DNA from: Williamsia sterculiae
Lineage (GTDB): Bacteria; Actinomycetota; Actinomycetes; Mycobacteriales; Mycobacteriaceae
DNA length: 64,000 nucleotides
Reading direction: 5' to 3'
Assembly (NCBI RefSeq): GCF_900156495.1
Contig: NZ_FTNT01000002.1
Location: 1-64,000 of the forward strand
Below the pieces are notes generated by a model, which saw only the letters and a list, made by a program, of their open reading frames with translations, ran no database searches and was not told the origin of the DNA. The first letter of the stretch is position 1, and every line of letters starts with the position of its first letter. The translations under genes and the position numbers were made by a program. Positions 46,003-54,015 of the stretch are shown in pieces.

Positions 46003-46779
46003 ATGGACATCGACAAGGCCAGTGCGATCGTCACCGGTGGGGCGTCGGGTATCGGCGCGGCCGTGGCCCGGCGACTCGCCGCGCGGGGCGCCCGCGTGGT
46101 GGTCGCCGATCTGCAGGCCGACAAGGGGTGGGCGCTCGCCGAGGAGATCGGCGGCACGTTCGTGCCGGTGGACGTGACAGACACCGTGCAGATCGAGGCG
46201 GCGGTGACCGCCGCGCTGCAACTCGGGCCGCTGCGGGTGCTGGTCAACTCGGCGGGAATCGGATCCGCGCAGCGCACCATCGGCCGGGACGGTGAGTTCG
46301 CGTCGGCCCATGACATCGACCAGTTCACCAAGGTCATCAAGGTGAACCTGATCGGCAGCTTCGATGCCATCCGGTTGGCCGCGACCGCCATGACACGCGG
46401 TGAACCCACGGCCACCGGGGAGAAGGGTGCCATCGTGTCGATGGCCAGCGTCGCCGCCTTCGACGGGCAGATCGGTCAGGCGGCGTATTCGGCCTCCAAG
46501 GGCGGGATCGTCGGGATGACCCTGCCGGTGGCCCGTGACCTCGCGGCCGCGGGGATACGCGTCAACACCGTCGCTCCCGGCCTCATCGACACCCCCATCT
46601 ACGGCGAGGGTGAGGCGTCGGAGGCATTCAAGGCGAAACTCGGCGAGAACGTGCTGTACCCGCGTCGCCTCGGCGATCCGGACGAACTCGCGTCGATGGT
46701 GATCGAGTTGCTCACCAACTCGTATGTGAACGCGGAGGTCGTGCGGGTCGACGGCGGCATCCGCATGCCTCCGAAGTGA
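46003..46779 (+). CDS. Short-chain dehydrogenase, 3-hydroxyacyl-CoA dehydrogenase type II-like
   Basis: 258 residues. TGGASGIG, Asp after strand 2 (VVVADLQ) for NAD, VNSAGIG, catalytic Ser in VSMASVAAFDG and YSASKGG. The segment GLIDTPIYGE and the long insertion around residue 100 resemble HSD17B10-like 3-hydroxyacyl-CoA dehydrogenases of beta-oxidation. A -10-like TAGGCT ends 6 nt before the ATG. Confidence 0.85.
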   Translation: MDIDKASAIVTGGASGIGAAVARRLAARGARVVVADLQADKGWALAEEIGGTFVPVDVTDTVQIEAAVTAALQLGPLRVLVNSAGIGSAQRTIGRDGEFASAHDIDQFTKVIKVNLIGSFDAIRLAATAMTRGEPTATGEKGAIVSMASVAAFDGQIGQAAYSASKGGIVGMTLPVARDLAAAGIRVNTVAPGLIDTPIYGEGEASEAFKAKLGENVLYPRRLGDPDELASMVIELLTNSYVNAEVVRVDGGIRMPPK

Positions 46780-46965
46780 TCGGGTTCGACGTCGGAGGGT
46801 GCCGGACACCGAACGTCGCGGGGAAGTAACGGATCGGGCCGACGCAGCGAATCACTGCTTGACGACCGCGCACGCGCGCCTGCTCGTCGCATTGGACCGC
46901 CTGCCGGGGGCGCCGTGGGTTCGACGACGAACTCGCCGCGAACGGCTTCGCTGAAGGACACGCTC

Positions 46966-47409
46966 ATGGCAGGACACACCGCCGACTCCGCACGTACCGA
47001 ACCCAAGAACTGGGATGGCCTGTCGGCCTGGCTGGTCGAGGGGTTCTCGACCCTCCCGACCGCCGCGATCCTCGATCTGTTCGTCGATCTGGCCCCGTCG
47101 GGACAATCACCTGCCGCTCAGGTACAGATCTTCGAGAACGGTGCACTCCTGCTGCGTCAATCGTCGGCCTGCCTGACCCACCTGCTGTTCGCGTCCTATG
47201 CCGCCGACCACGTCACCCACGACGTCTGGCAACACGACACCCGATTCCCCGACTGCACGGACGGTTACCTGATCAGCACCGATGCTCAGCTCGTGGCCGA
47301 CGCGTGTGTCGCCTGGTTCCGTGACCGGCACGGGGTCGACGTCGCCGACGAGGTGCAGTTCGACTACCGGTTGCCCGACGATCTGCCCTTCATGGCCCCG
47401 ACGAACTGA
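46966..47409 (+). CDS. Hypothetical protein
   Basis: 147 residues, no signal peptide or membrane segment. It begins with a polar tail, then a mixed alpha/beta domain (PTAAILDLFVDLAPSG, then QVQIFENGALLLRQSS, then a C-terminal part ending FDYRLPDDLPFMAP). It has three Cys residues. The balance of hydrophobic strands looks like a real protein, but I recognise no family. The ATG at 46966 has GAAGGA about 7 nt upstream; the frame is open 17 codons further. Confidence 0.7.
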   Translation: MAGHTADSARTEPKNWDGLSAWLVEGFSTLPTAAILDLFVDLAPSGQSPAAQVQIFENGALLLRQSSACLTHLLFASYAADHVTHDVWQHDTRFPDCTDGYLISTDAQLVADACVAWFRDRHGVDVADEVQFDYRLPDDLPFMAPTN

Positions 47410-47513
47410 GCGAGTACGCCTCGCCGGTTCGCTCTGGTCCCGCGCTCCTCATAGGGTGCGGGAGCGGGCCGGTGATGCGTCGGACCGTCGTCAGTCGAGT
47501 GTTCGGAGGTCAG

Positions 47514-48500
47514 ATGTCGTCGCCGGATGTGTCGAAGGTGGAGATCGCGGGGGCCGGCGCCGCATCGGCACCGGGGGAGAACGACAGCCTGATCACGGTG
47601 GCGTTGGCCTTCACGTCCAATCTCGTCATCGCGATCGCGAAGACGGTGGTCGCGGTCATCACCGGGTCGGCGTCGATGCTCGCCGAATCCGCCCACTCCT
47701 GGGCTGACACCGGCAACGAGATCTTCCTGGTGGTCGCCGACCGTCGCGGTCGCGCCGGTCGCGACGCCGAACACCCCCGTGGCTACGGCGCGGAGGCATA
47801 CATCTGGTCGATGATCGCGGCGTTCGGCCTGTTCACCGTGGGCGCCGTCGTGTCGATCATGCACGGCATCAGCGAACTGCGATCCCCTGAACCGGGTGGC
47901 GACTTCCTGCTGAGTTATCTCGTGCTGGTCCTGTCGTTCGTGTTCGAGGGCATTTCGTTCCTGCGGTCGTACCAGCAGTCGCGCCGTGCCGGGAAACGAC
48001 GCGACCTCGGCACCATCGATCAGGTGTTGACCGGTTCGGACCCGACCGTGCGCGCGGTGTTCGCCGAAGACGCCGCGGCCCTTCTCGGTCTGATCATCGC
48101 CTTCGTCGGCATCCTGCTCCACCAACTCACCGGATCGCCGATGTGGGACGCGATCGGGTCCATCGTGGTGGGACTGTTGTTGGCCGTGGTGGCCATCCTG
48201 TTGATCGACCGCAACCGGCGATTCCTGGTGGGAGAGTCGGTCGATCCGGTCACCCGCGGTCGGGTGCTCGCCCTCCTCGTCGGCAACCCTGACGTCGACA
48301 GGGTGACCTACCTGCACGTCGAGTGGGTCGGGCCGATGCAGATCTTCCTGGTCGCCGCCGTCGACGTCCGCGGTAACCAGGACGAGGAACACGTCGCGGT
48401 CCTGCTGCGCCGCGTGGAGGCCGAGATCGAGAAGAACCCACGGATCGTCGAGGCCGTGCTGACGCTGTCGGCACCGGGCGATCCCGAACTGACCGGCTGA
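47514..48500 (+). CDS. Cation diffusion facilitator family transporter
   Basis: 328 residues, six membrane segments. The first zinc/metal site is in SMLAESAHSWADTGNE (H-x-x-x-D) and the second in FAEDAAALLGL (E-D). The C-terminal cytosolic ferredoxin-like domain is about residues 235-325. It exports Zn2+ or related divalent metals by proton antiport. The ATG at 47514 follows CGGAGG; the upstream extension of 14 residues has no site. A hairpin follows the stop. Confidence 0.88.
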   Translation: MSSPDVSKVEIAGAGAASAPGENDSLITVALAFTSNLVIAIAKTVVAVITGSASMLAESAHSWADTGNEIFLVVADRRGRAGRDAEHPRGYGAEAYIWSMIAAFGLFTVGAVVSIMHGISELRSPEPGGDFLLSYLVLVLSFVFEGISFLRSYQQSRRAGKRRDLGTIDQVLTGSDPTVRAVFAEDAAALLGLIIAFVGILLHQLTGSPMWDAIGSIVVGLLLAVVAILLIDRNRRFLVGESVDPVTRGRVLALLVGNPDVDRVTYLHVEWVGPMQIFLVAAVDVRGNQDEEHVAVLLRRVEAEIEKNPRIVEAVLTLSAPGDPELTG

Positions 48501-48525
48501 GCGCGGCTCAGCGGCGATGCCGCGC
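48501..48525 (+). terminator. Hairpin after the CDF transporter gene
   Basis: GCGCGGC (48501-48507), 11-nt loop, GCCGCGC (48519-48525), starting immediately after the stop codon. Likely terminator. Confidence 0.5.
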
Positions 48526-48815
48526 CTGCGAGGCGTGTACAACGGGGTACTGGTAGTGGTGCCAGTCGAAGGCGCGACGCGGGCATCCGATCGGGCCGGG
48601 TGACCAACGGTCGGCGGCGCGCCAGGTCGCGCGCAGCCACGCGCCGCACCGTGAATCCGACACCCTGGAGGGCGATGTCGACGTCGTCACGGATGCGTGC
48701 GGTGAGGTCGGACGCGAGATGTCAACCGCGGGTGGAGCTCTGGTAGGCGATCTCGTTGATCCAGGCCAATCCAGGCGATCGGTGAGGGTGCGGTGATTGC
48801 TCGCGCGACCGTCGC
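48508..48815 (-). pseudogene. Possible decayed coding remnant (gene-free 300-nt stretch)
   Basis: No intact gene fits here. On the minus strand a piece reads SDLTARIRDDVDIALQGVGF in one frame (about 48690-48635) and then AWLRATWRAADRWSPGPIGC and FDWHHYQYPVV in the next frame up to a stop at 48508. The two pieces look protein-like and could be one small gene broken by a frameshift near 48625-48640, about 65-75 codons long. I do not recognise a family. Otherwise the stretch shows only the hairpin after the CDF gene. Confidence 0.3.
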
Positions 48816-49676
48816 TCAGGCGACCGCGTCGTCGAGAGCCCGCACGTCCGCCTCGGACAGTTCGATGTCGGCGGCGGCCAGGTTGTCCTCGAGGTGCGCC
48901 ACGCTGGACGTACCGGGGATCGGGAGCATCGCCGGTGAGCGGGCGAGCAGCCAGGCCAGCGCCAACTGCGACGGGCTGGCGTTCTTGTCCGCGGCGAGTG
49001 CACCGAGTTTGCTCCCCGCCCCGGCGAGTTCGCCGGTGGCCAGCGGGAACCACGGGATGAAGCCGATGTTCTCGGCAGTGGCGTAGTCGAGTAGGTCCTC
49101 TGCGGATCGATCGGCCAGGTTGTAGAGGTTCTGCACGCTCGCGATGTCGACGATGTCGCGGGCCGCCTTCACCTCGTCGACCGACACCTCGGACAACCCG
49201 ATCAGATTGATCTTGCCTTCATCCTGCAGCTTCTTGAGCTCACCGACCTGATCGTCGAGCGGCACCTGCGGGTCGATGCGGTGCAATTGGAACAGCGGGA
49301 TCTGCTCGACGCCCAGGTGGCGCAGACTCATCTCGGCCTGCTGACGGAGATACTCCGGTCGTCCGACGGGTCGCCAGTCGCCGGGCCCGGCACGGGTCAG
49401 TCCCGCCTTGGTGGCGATGACCAGACCATCGGGATACGGGTGCAGTGCCTCCCGGATGAGCGGTTCGGCGACGACCGGGCCATAGGAATCCGCGGTGTCG
49501 ATGAAGTTCACCCCGAGTTCGACGGCGCGACGGAGAACCCGGACCGCCTCGTCGTGGTCGCGAGGTGGGCCCCACACACCGTCACCGGTCAACTGCATCG
49601 TTCCGTAGCCGAGGCGCTGGACGGTCAGGGCGTTGCCGAGGGTGAACTCACCGGATTTCTGGGTGGTGGACGTCAT
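48816..49676 (-). CDS. Aldo/keto reductase
   Basis: 286 residues. NADP-binding TIM barrel with NFIDTADSYGP (catalytic Asp and Tyr), VIATKAG (Lys) and FQLHRIDPQ (His). C-terminal IPGTSSVAHLEDNLAA contacts the cofactor. It resembles the YdbC/AKR11-like subgroup. The ATG at 49676 is favoured; 12 further codons are open upstream. It is unrelated in detail to the reductase at 44984. Confidence 0.88.
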   Translation of the reverse strand: MTSTTQKSGEFTLGNALTVQRLGYGTMQLTGDGVWGPPRDHDEAVRVLRRAVELGVNFIDTADSYGPVVAEPLIREALHPYPDGLVIATKAGLTRAGPGDWRPVGRPEYLRQQAEMSLRHLGVEQIPLFQLHRIDPQVPLDDQVGELKKLQDEGKINLIGLSEVSVDEVKAARDIVDIASVQNLYNLADRSAEDLLDYATAENIGFIPWFPLATGELAGAGSKLGALAADKNASPSQLALAWLLARSPAMLPIPGTSSVAHLEDNLAAADIELSEADVRALDDAVA

Positions 49677-49722
49677 GCACCCGACGGTACGCGTGGTGCA
49701 TGCGGCCCCCACCGGACCGAGG

Positions 49723-50226
49723 TCAGCCGGTGGTCGGGATCAGACGCTCGAGCACCGGCCCCCATTGCTCAACCCAGCTGTCTCGGGAACCGTCATCGAT
49801 GTATGTGGAATCGAGTTGGTACAGGCCCTGTGCGGGGCAGGTCGCACCGAGTTCCACCAGCACCGGCTTGAGCAGCAGTTCCGGTGCCAACGCATGCGCG
49901 GGACCGGCACCCAGCATCAGAGGTAGGCCCACCACCCCGGCCAGCCCGGTGCGGTTGCCGAACTGGTCGAGGAAGAGCTTGAGCAAGCCGGTGTAGGTCG
50001 CTTTGAACGTCGGGGAGGCGGTGATGATGACGTCGGCCTGCTGGGCCCTGGCCACCGCCTCGGCAGCGGCCGGATCGCCCCAACCCAGCAGTGCCGGACC
50101 GAGTTCGGCGAGTTCGATGGTCTGGTGGTCGTAACCGAGGGCAGTGGCGAGCCGCTCGCCGGCGTCGCGGGTCCGCGAGGCCGGCTTCGGATTACCCACC
50201 ACTATCAGCGCAGTCACAGAGCTCAT
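49723..50226 (-). CDS. NAD(P)H-dependent FMN reductase-like flavodoxin-fold protein
   Basis: 167 residues. VGNPKPASRTRDAGERLA near residue 10 is the FMN phosphate loop, SPTFKATYTGLLKLFLDQ is the second FMN contact (about residues 75-92), and VGLPLMLGAGPAHAL the third. It reduces FMN or quinones with NAD(P)H, possibly supplying a monooxygenase. The start at 50226 is correct for the family. It lies 131 nt downstream of the PhnX-like gene and may or may not share its transcript. Confidence 0.82.
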   Translation of the reverse strand: MSSVTALIVVGNPKPASRTRDAGERLATALGYDHQTIELAELGPALLGWGDPAAAEAVARAQQADVIITASPTFKATYTGLLKLFLDQFGNRTGLAGVVGLPLMLGAGPAHALAPELLLKPVLVELGATCPAQGLYQLDSTYIDDGSRDSWVEQWGPVLERLIPTTG

Positions 50227-50357
50227 CGCAGCAGTCCACCAGGTCGCGGCAGATGCGTCGAGGGTTCGGCCCAGCAGCGTCGGAAACCCTTCGACGAGTG
50301 CTCTGCGGCCCCGGGTGCGCAGCGGTGTAGTCGCCCGGATCGGCACGTCGACGGGCG

Positions 50358-51050
50358 TCAGACCGTTCTGCCGAGCAGCAGGTCGGCGAAATCTCCCACC
50401 GTGTCGACGATGTCGGTGGCGCCCGCGGCGCGCAAGCGGTCGGCGTCGTGCGCGCCGGTGAGAGTGCCCGCCACGATCGCGGCACCGGCCCGCCGCCCGG
50501 TGAGGATGTCGTTGGCGGTGTCACCGAGGACCGCGACGTGCCGCACGTCGTCCACGTCGAGGCGCATCAGGGCGGTGAGGACCAGGTCGGGGTGGGGACG
50601 ACCGCGCACGCCCGGTGATGGTGCGAGAACCAGATCGGTGAGGTGTTGCCAGCCGAGGAAGTCGACCAACCGCTGTTGGGTGTCGGTGCTGAAACCGGTG
50701 GTGAGAGCAACCTTGACTCCGGCCGAGCGCAGCTTCTCGATGGCGATCTCCGCGCCGTCGACGGGTACGGCGCGTCCGGTGTCGATGAGGTCGTCATAGG
50801 TTCGCTCGAAGGCGGCGTTGGCCGCTTGTGCGCGGTCCTCGTCATCGTCGAGCAGGGCGCGGAATACCACGATCTTGGACTGTCCCATGGTGTCGATGAC
50901 GTACTGGACGGCCCGATCGTGGTCGGGTCCCTGGGCGGGGATGTCGGCGGCTGCGCAGGCCGCGTCGAAGGCGGCGAAGACCAGTCCGTCGTCGGCGACG
51001 GTGGTGCCCGCCATGTCGAGAACAGCCAGGGCGATCGGTGTATCGGTCAT
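50358..51050 (-). CDS. Phosphonatase-like HAD hydrolase (PhnX-like)
   Basis: 230 residues. The HAD nucleophile is D12 in LDMAGTT, the phosphonatase form of motif I. MGQSKIVVFRALL contains K59, in the position of the Schiff-base lysine of phosphonoacetaldehyde hydrolase. Motif II TTGFS and motif III VLGDTANDILTGRRAG are intact. It resembles the phosphonatase-like family (TIGR03351 as I remember) found in phosphonate operons. Expected reaction: phosphonoacetaldehyde to acetaldehyde and phosphate. The ATG at 51050 has TTGGAG about 6 nt upstream; an ATG at 51101 overlaps the FAD-oxidase stop and is the alternative start. Confidence 0.82.
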   Translation of the reverse strand: MTDTPIALAVLDMAGTTVADDGLVFAAFDAACAAADIPAQGPDHDRAVQYVIDTMGQSKIVVFRALLDDDEDRAQAANAAFERTYDDLIDTGRAVPVDGAEIAIEKLRSAGVKVALTTGFSTDTQQRLVDFLGWQHLTDLVLAPSPGVRGRPHPDLVLTALMRLDVDDVRHVAVLGDTANDILTGRRAGAAIVAGTLTGAHDADRLRAAGATDIVDTVGDFADLLLGRTV

Positions 51051-51097
51051 CGGATCTCCAATTCGCTGGGACAGGATCGGCTGTGCGCGAAGCTCGT

Positions 51098-52234
51098 TCA
51101 TGCGTCGAGCAGGGCCAGGGTCTGTTCGGCGATGGCCGGGCCCAACGTCATCCCCCGACCACCGGGGCCGGTGACCACCGTGACAGTCGGGTCGGGGCTG
51201 CCGCGGTAGACGATGGCGTCGGGGTCGAGGCACTGGGAGTAGACACCGGCCCACCGCCGGACGATGGGTGGGAGGTCGCGTCCGAGCAGCGTGCTCACCA
51301 CCTCCCGTAGGTGGTCATAGGGCGCCTCGTCCACGTCGAAGGTGAACGGTTCGTCGTATTCGTGGGTGTCACCGATGGTCAGTCCGCCGTGCAGGCGTTG
51401 CACGCACAGCAACTGCATACGGTGCAGTTCGGCCGTCTCGGTCTGCGGTTGCCGATTTCTCAGTTGTTCCAGGGCAGCACCGGCGAAACCCGGGTAGTAG
51501 CGGAAACTGTCGCCGTCGGCGATCGCGGTGGTCAGCGGTTCGCCCAGCGGTGCTGTCTGCATCATCTGCAGACGCACCCGCCGAACGGGCATGTGGCCGA
51601 GCAGTTCCCGGGCAAGACCCGAGTGCGTGGCACCCGGACACACGATCACGTGGTCGGCGTCGTGGTGGCCACCACGGGTGTCCGTCACCCGAACCCCGGT
51701 GGCGGTCGGCGTCACCGCGCGCACGTCGGTGTCGTTGTGGAATGCGTATCGCCCGCTGCGCTCGAGATGGTCGCGGATGGCAGGCAGGGCCACCCGTGAT
51801 TCCACGACCGCGTCCCGGTCGCAGTGGAGGCCGCCGAGGTAGGTGCCACGAAGGGCCGGATTGTGCAGTCGTACCTGCTCGGCGTCGAGGAGTCGGAATC
51901 CGCGCAGTGCGGCGTCCGGTCGTGCCAACACGGCCTCGGCGACGGCGACCTCGTCCGGTGTCCGCAACAGGGTGATCGATCCCGCCGCCCGGAACCCGAC
52001 CCCCGGGACCGCGGCACCTATCTGTTGCCAGAGCTCGCGTGATCGCAAGCTGAGGTCGAGCTCGAGGGATGAACGTCCCGACACCCATACGAGCCCGAAA
52101 TTGCGCACCGTCGCACCGCGGGCCTCGATCTCCCGTTCCAGTTGGGTCACGCGGTGTCCACGCGCGATCGCGGTCCATGCGTGGGTGGTGCCGAGGATCC
52201 CGCCGCCGATCACCGTGACGTCCATGCCGACCAT
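51098..52234 (-). CDS. FAD-dependent oxidoreductase of phosphonate operons (TIGR03364-like)
   Basis: 378 residues of the D-amino-acid/glycine oxidase superfamily. FAD motif VIGGGILGTTHAWTAIARGH at residues 8-27, REIEARGATVRNFGLVWVSG next, and the C-terminal TGPGGRGMTLGPAIAEQ. These features match the oxidoreductase that co-occurs with phosphonatase genes, which oxidises aminoethylphosphonate-type amines (possibly N-methylated) to phosphonoacetaldehyde. The PhnX-like gene follows directly. It is divergent from the PhnZ-like gene, with two TTGGTNTAGACCAA operators between. An ATG at 52225 is an alternative start. Confidence 0.82.
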   Translation of the reverse strand: MVGMDVTVIGGGILGTTHAWTAIARGHRVTQLEREIEARGATVRNFGLVWVSGRSSLELDLSLRSRELWQQIGAAVPGVGFRAAGSITLLRTPDEVAVAEAVLARPDAALRGFRLLDAEQVRLHNPALRGTYLGGLHCDRDAVVESRVALPAIRDHLERSGRYAFHNDTDVRAVTPTATGVRVTDTRGGHHDADHVIVCPGATHSGLARELLGHMPVRRVRLQMMQTAPLGEPLTTAIADGDSFRYYPGFAGAALEQLRNRQPQTETAELHRMQLLCVQRLHGGLTIGDTHEYDEPFTFDVDEAPYDHLREVVSTLLGRDLPPIVRRWAGVYSQCLDPDAIVYRGSPDPTVTVVTGPGGRGMTLGPAIAEQTLALLDA

Positions 52235-52243
52235 TGTGCCTCA

Positions 52244-52257
52244 TTGGTCTAGACCAA
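52244..52257. promoter_or_regulatory. GntR/PhnF-type operator 1
   Basis: TTGGTCTAGACCAA, a perfect 14-bp palindrome, 10 nt upstream of the FAD-oxidase start. The sequence has the form TGGT-N4-ACCA bound by GntR/HutC-type regulators, and I recall a closely similar site for mycobacterial PhnF. Centre to centre it is 46 bp from operator 2. Confidence 0.8.
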
Positions 52258-52289
52258 AGTGCACCGGCTTGTTGCCGGCCGTTGAACGA

Positions 52290-52303
52290 TTGGTATAGAC
52301 CAA
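52290..52303. promoter_or_regulatory. GntR/PhnF-type operator 2
   Basis: TTGGTATAGACCAA, identical to operator 1 except at one position. It lies 18 nt before the ATG of the PhnZ-like gene and directly upstream of a -10-like TAGCCT (52310-52315), so a bound repressor would cover the -35 region. Confidence 0.8.
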
Positions 52304-52321
52304 CTCCGCTAGCCTGGCGGT

Positions 52322-52840
52322 ATGGGCTCGATCGCGGAAGTGCGTCGTGTGCTGACCTCGTTGCGCGGGGTGTGGGACGAGGTGGCGGTGGACGAGTACG
52401 ACCACGCGCTGCAGTGTGGGCACCTGGCCCGCCTCGACGGCGCCGATGACGAATTGCTGCTCGCCTGTGTCCTGCATGATGTGGCGCACAGCCCGGTCAT
52501 CGCGGGCCCGCACGCCCGGGCACACGAGGAGCTGGCCAGGGAATGGCTGACCCCGCGGTTCGGCGAGCGGGTGGGTTGGTTGGCCGGATCGCATGTCGCT
52601 GCCAAGCAGTACCTCGTCGCCGCCGACGCCGACTACGCCCGGTCGCTCACCGCAACCTCGATGGTGTCGCTGGGTCGGCAGGGAGGGGCGGGCGTGGATC
52701 CGCGCGTCGTCGATCATCGGTGGTTTCCGGATGCATTGCGGCTGAGGCGTTTCGACGACGCAGCCAAGACCCCTGGTGCACCCACGATGGACATCGAGGA
52801 GGTACTGGCCGTGGCGGCAGCCGTCCGGGTGCGGGTGTGA
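52322..52840 (+). CDS. PhnZ-like HD-domain mixed-valence diiron oxygenase
   Basis: 172 residues. It aligns by eye along its length with PhnZ, the HD-domain diiron enzyme that cleaves 2-amino-1-hydroxyethylphosphonate to glycine and phosphate. Metal ligands are all present: H28, H52-D53 (LHDVAH), H68, H91 (GSHVAAKQYLV) and D145. K95, next to H91, is also kept. The two loop residues reported for PhnZ gating (Tyr and Glu before the first His) are Trp and Val here, so the substrate may differ. It starts 6 nt after a TAGCCT hexamer (leaderless). No hydroxylase of the PhnY type is visible in the window. Confidence 0.87.
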   Translation: MGSIAEVRRVLTSLRGVWDEVAVDEYDHALQCGHLARLDGADDELLLACVLHDVAHSPVIAGPHARAHEELAREWLTPRFGERVGWLAGSHVAAKQYLVAADADYARSLTATSMVSLGRQGGAGVDPRVVDHRWFPDALRLRRFDDAAKTPGAPTMDIEEVLAVAAAVRVRV

Positions 52841-53544
52841 GCGCCCCCACCCCGCCACCCAAGTACTACCGGGTGCGCACCGCGGTGGACGAGCTCATCG
52901 CGATGTCGGAGGTGGGCGACGCGGTCCCACCTGAGCGCGAACTGGCCGAGCGCTTCACCGTCTCCCGGGAGACGGTGCGCCAGGCGTTGCACGAGCTGCT
53001 GGTGGAGGGCCGGATCGAGCGCCGCGGGCGGGGCACGGTGGTCGCCGCACCGAAACTTGTCCAGCCACTCTCGTTGCGCTCGTACACCGAGGGTGCGCAG
53101 AGTCACGGTCGTGAACCCGGCCGTCTCTTGGTGACCTGGGAGAACATCGAGGGCACGGCCGATCTACGGGCCGACCTCGAGGTCCCCGACGGGGCGGAGG
53201 TGATACACCTCGAGCGGGTTCTGCTCGCCGACGGCGCCCGTCTGGGCCTGGAGAGCACGTATCTGTCCGCGTCGCGATTCGAGGTCCTCACGAGGACCTT
53301 CGATCCGTCCACGTCGCTGTACGCCGCGATCCGCGCCCAGGGAGTGGTGTTCGGACACGCGCGGGAGCGCGTCGAGACCGTCCTCGCCTCCCCGCGTGAG
53401 GCGGGTCTGCTGGAGTCGACCACTGCCATGCCGATGCTGCTGTTGCATAGGCACACCTTCGACGACGACGGCCGACCGGTCGAGAGGGTGCGCTCCCTGT
53501 ACCGCGGTGACCGGGTCGCCTTCGAGGCACTGCTGCGCGAATAG
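52837..53544 (+). CDS. GntR/HutC-family regulator of the phosphonate cluster
   Basis: 235 residues. N-terminal winged helix-turn-helix (PPERELAERFTVSRETVRQAL, about residues 27-47) and a UTRA ligand-binding domain from about residue 85. It resembles PhnF and phosphonate-operon GntR regulators. The GTG at 52837 overlaps the PhnZ-like stop as GTGA. It is the obvious candidate to bind the two TTGGTNTAGACCAA sites in the divergent promoter, releasing them when a phosphonate intermediate binds. Confidence 0.87.
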   Translation: MSAPTPPPKYYRVRTAVDELIAMSEVGDAVPPERELAERFTVSRETVRQALHELLVEGRIERRGRGTVVAAPKLVQPLSLRSYTEGAQSHGREPGRLLVTWENIEGTADLRADLEVPDGAEVIHLERVLLADGARLGLESTYLSASRFEVLTRTFDPSTSLYAAIRAQGVVFGHARERVETVLASPREAGLLESTTAMPMLLLHRHTFDDDGRPVERVRSLYRGDRVAFEALLRE

Positions 53545-53555
53545 CGAAGCGGACT

Positions 53556-53584
53556 TTGCGTCGTTCTGTGGCCTCGGTTAATCT
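53556..53584 (+). promoter_or_regulatory. Promoter for the 53.6-54.5 kb operon
   Basis: TTGCGT (53556-53561), a 17-nt spacer and TAATCT (53579-53584) form a good sigma-A-type promoter just after the GntR gene. Transcription would start near 53591, about 30 nt before the hypothetical gene at 53623. Confidence 0.55.
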
Positions 53585-53622
53585 CAGGCGAACTTCACGA
53601 TAATGAACCGCAGACGCCGAGG

Positions 53623-54015
53623 TTGTCGTTGACGCTTGATCCGTTACAGGTCGGGATGATGGTTCACGAGGTCACCCGCAATGCGTTCCAGCTGGAGATC
53701 GGGTTCAGCGACGACATAGCCGTGATCGCCGAGGCCGGTCTGCGACTGGTCACCTCCGACGGTGATGTGCATCATTACGCCGGCGACGTGACGGAACTGG
53801 AATCGCTGGAATCGCTGGTCGGCACGTTGCTCAGCTCGGTGCAGCTGTCACCGCGCGGGTTGCTGACCCTGAACTTCGACAGCGGCGACAGTGTCGCGGT
53901 GTCCCCGCATCCGGACGCCGAGGGCTGGAACATCTGCGACGCCGAAGGAGTCCGGGTGGTCTGCCTCCCCGGCGGGGCACCGGTTCAGGTCAACACACCG
54001 GAGTACGAGTCGTGA
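53623..54015 (+). CDS. Hypothetical protein next to macrodomain gene
   Basis: 130 residues from a TTG at 53623; a TTG at 53629 and an ATG about 11 codons in are alternatives. No signal peptide. Mixed beta/alpha protein with FQLEIGFSDDIAVIAEAGLR and a repeated LESLESL helix; the pattern of strands ending in LPGGAPVQV suggests a small beta-rich domain. Family not recognised. It overlaps the macrodomain gene as GTGA, so the two are translated together. Confidence 0.7.
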   Translation: MSLTLDPLQVGMMVHEVTRNAFQLEIGFSDDIAVIAEAGLRLVTSDGDVHHYAGDVTELESLESLVGTLLSSVQLSPRGLLTLNFDSGDSVAVSPHPDAEGWNICDAEGVRVVCLPGGAPVQVNTPEYES

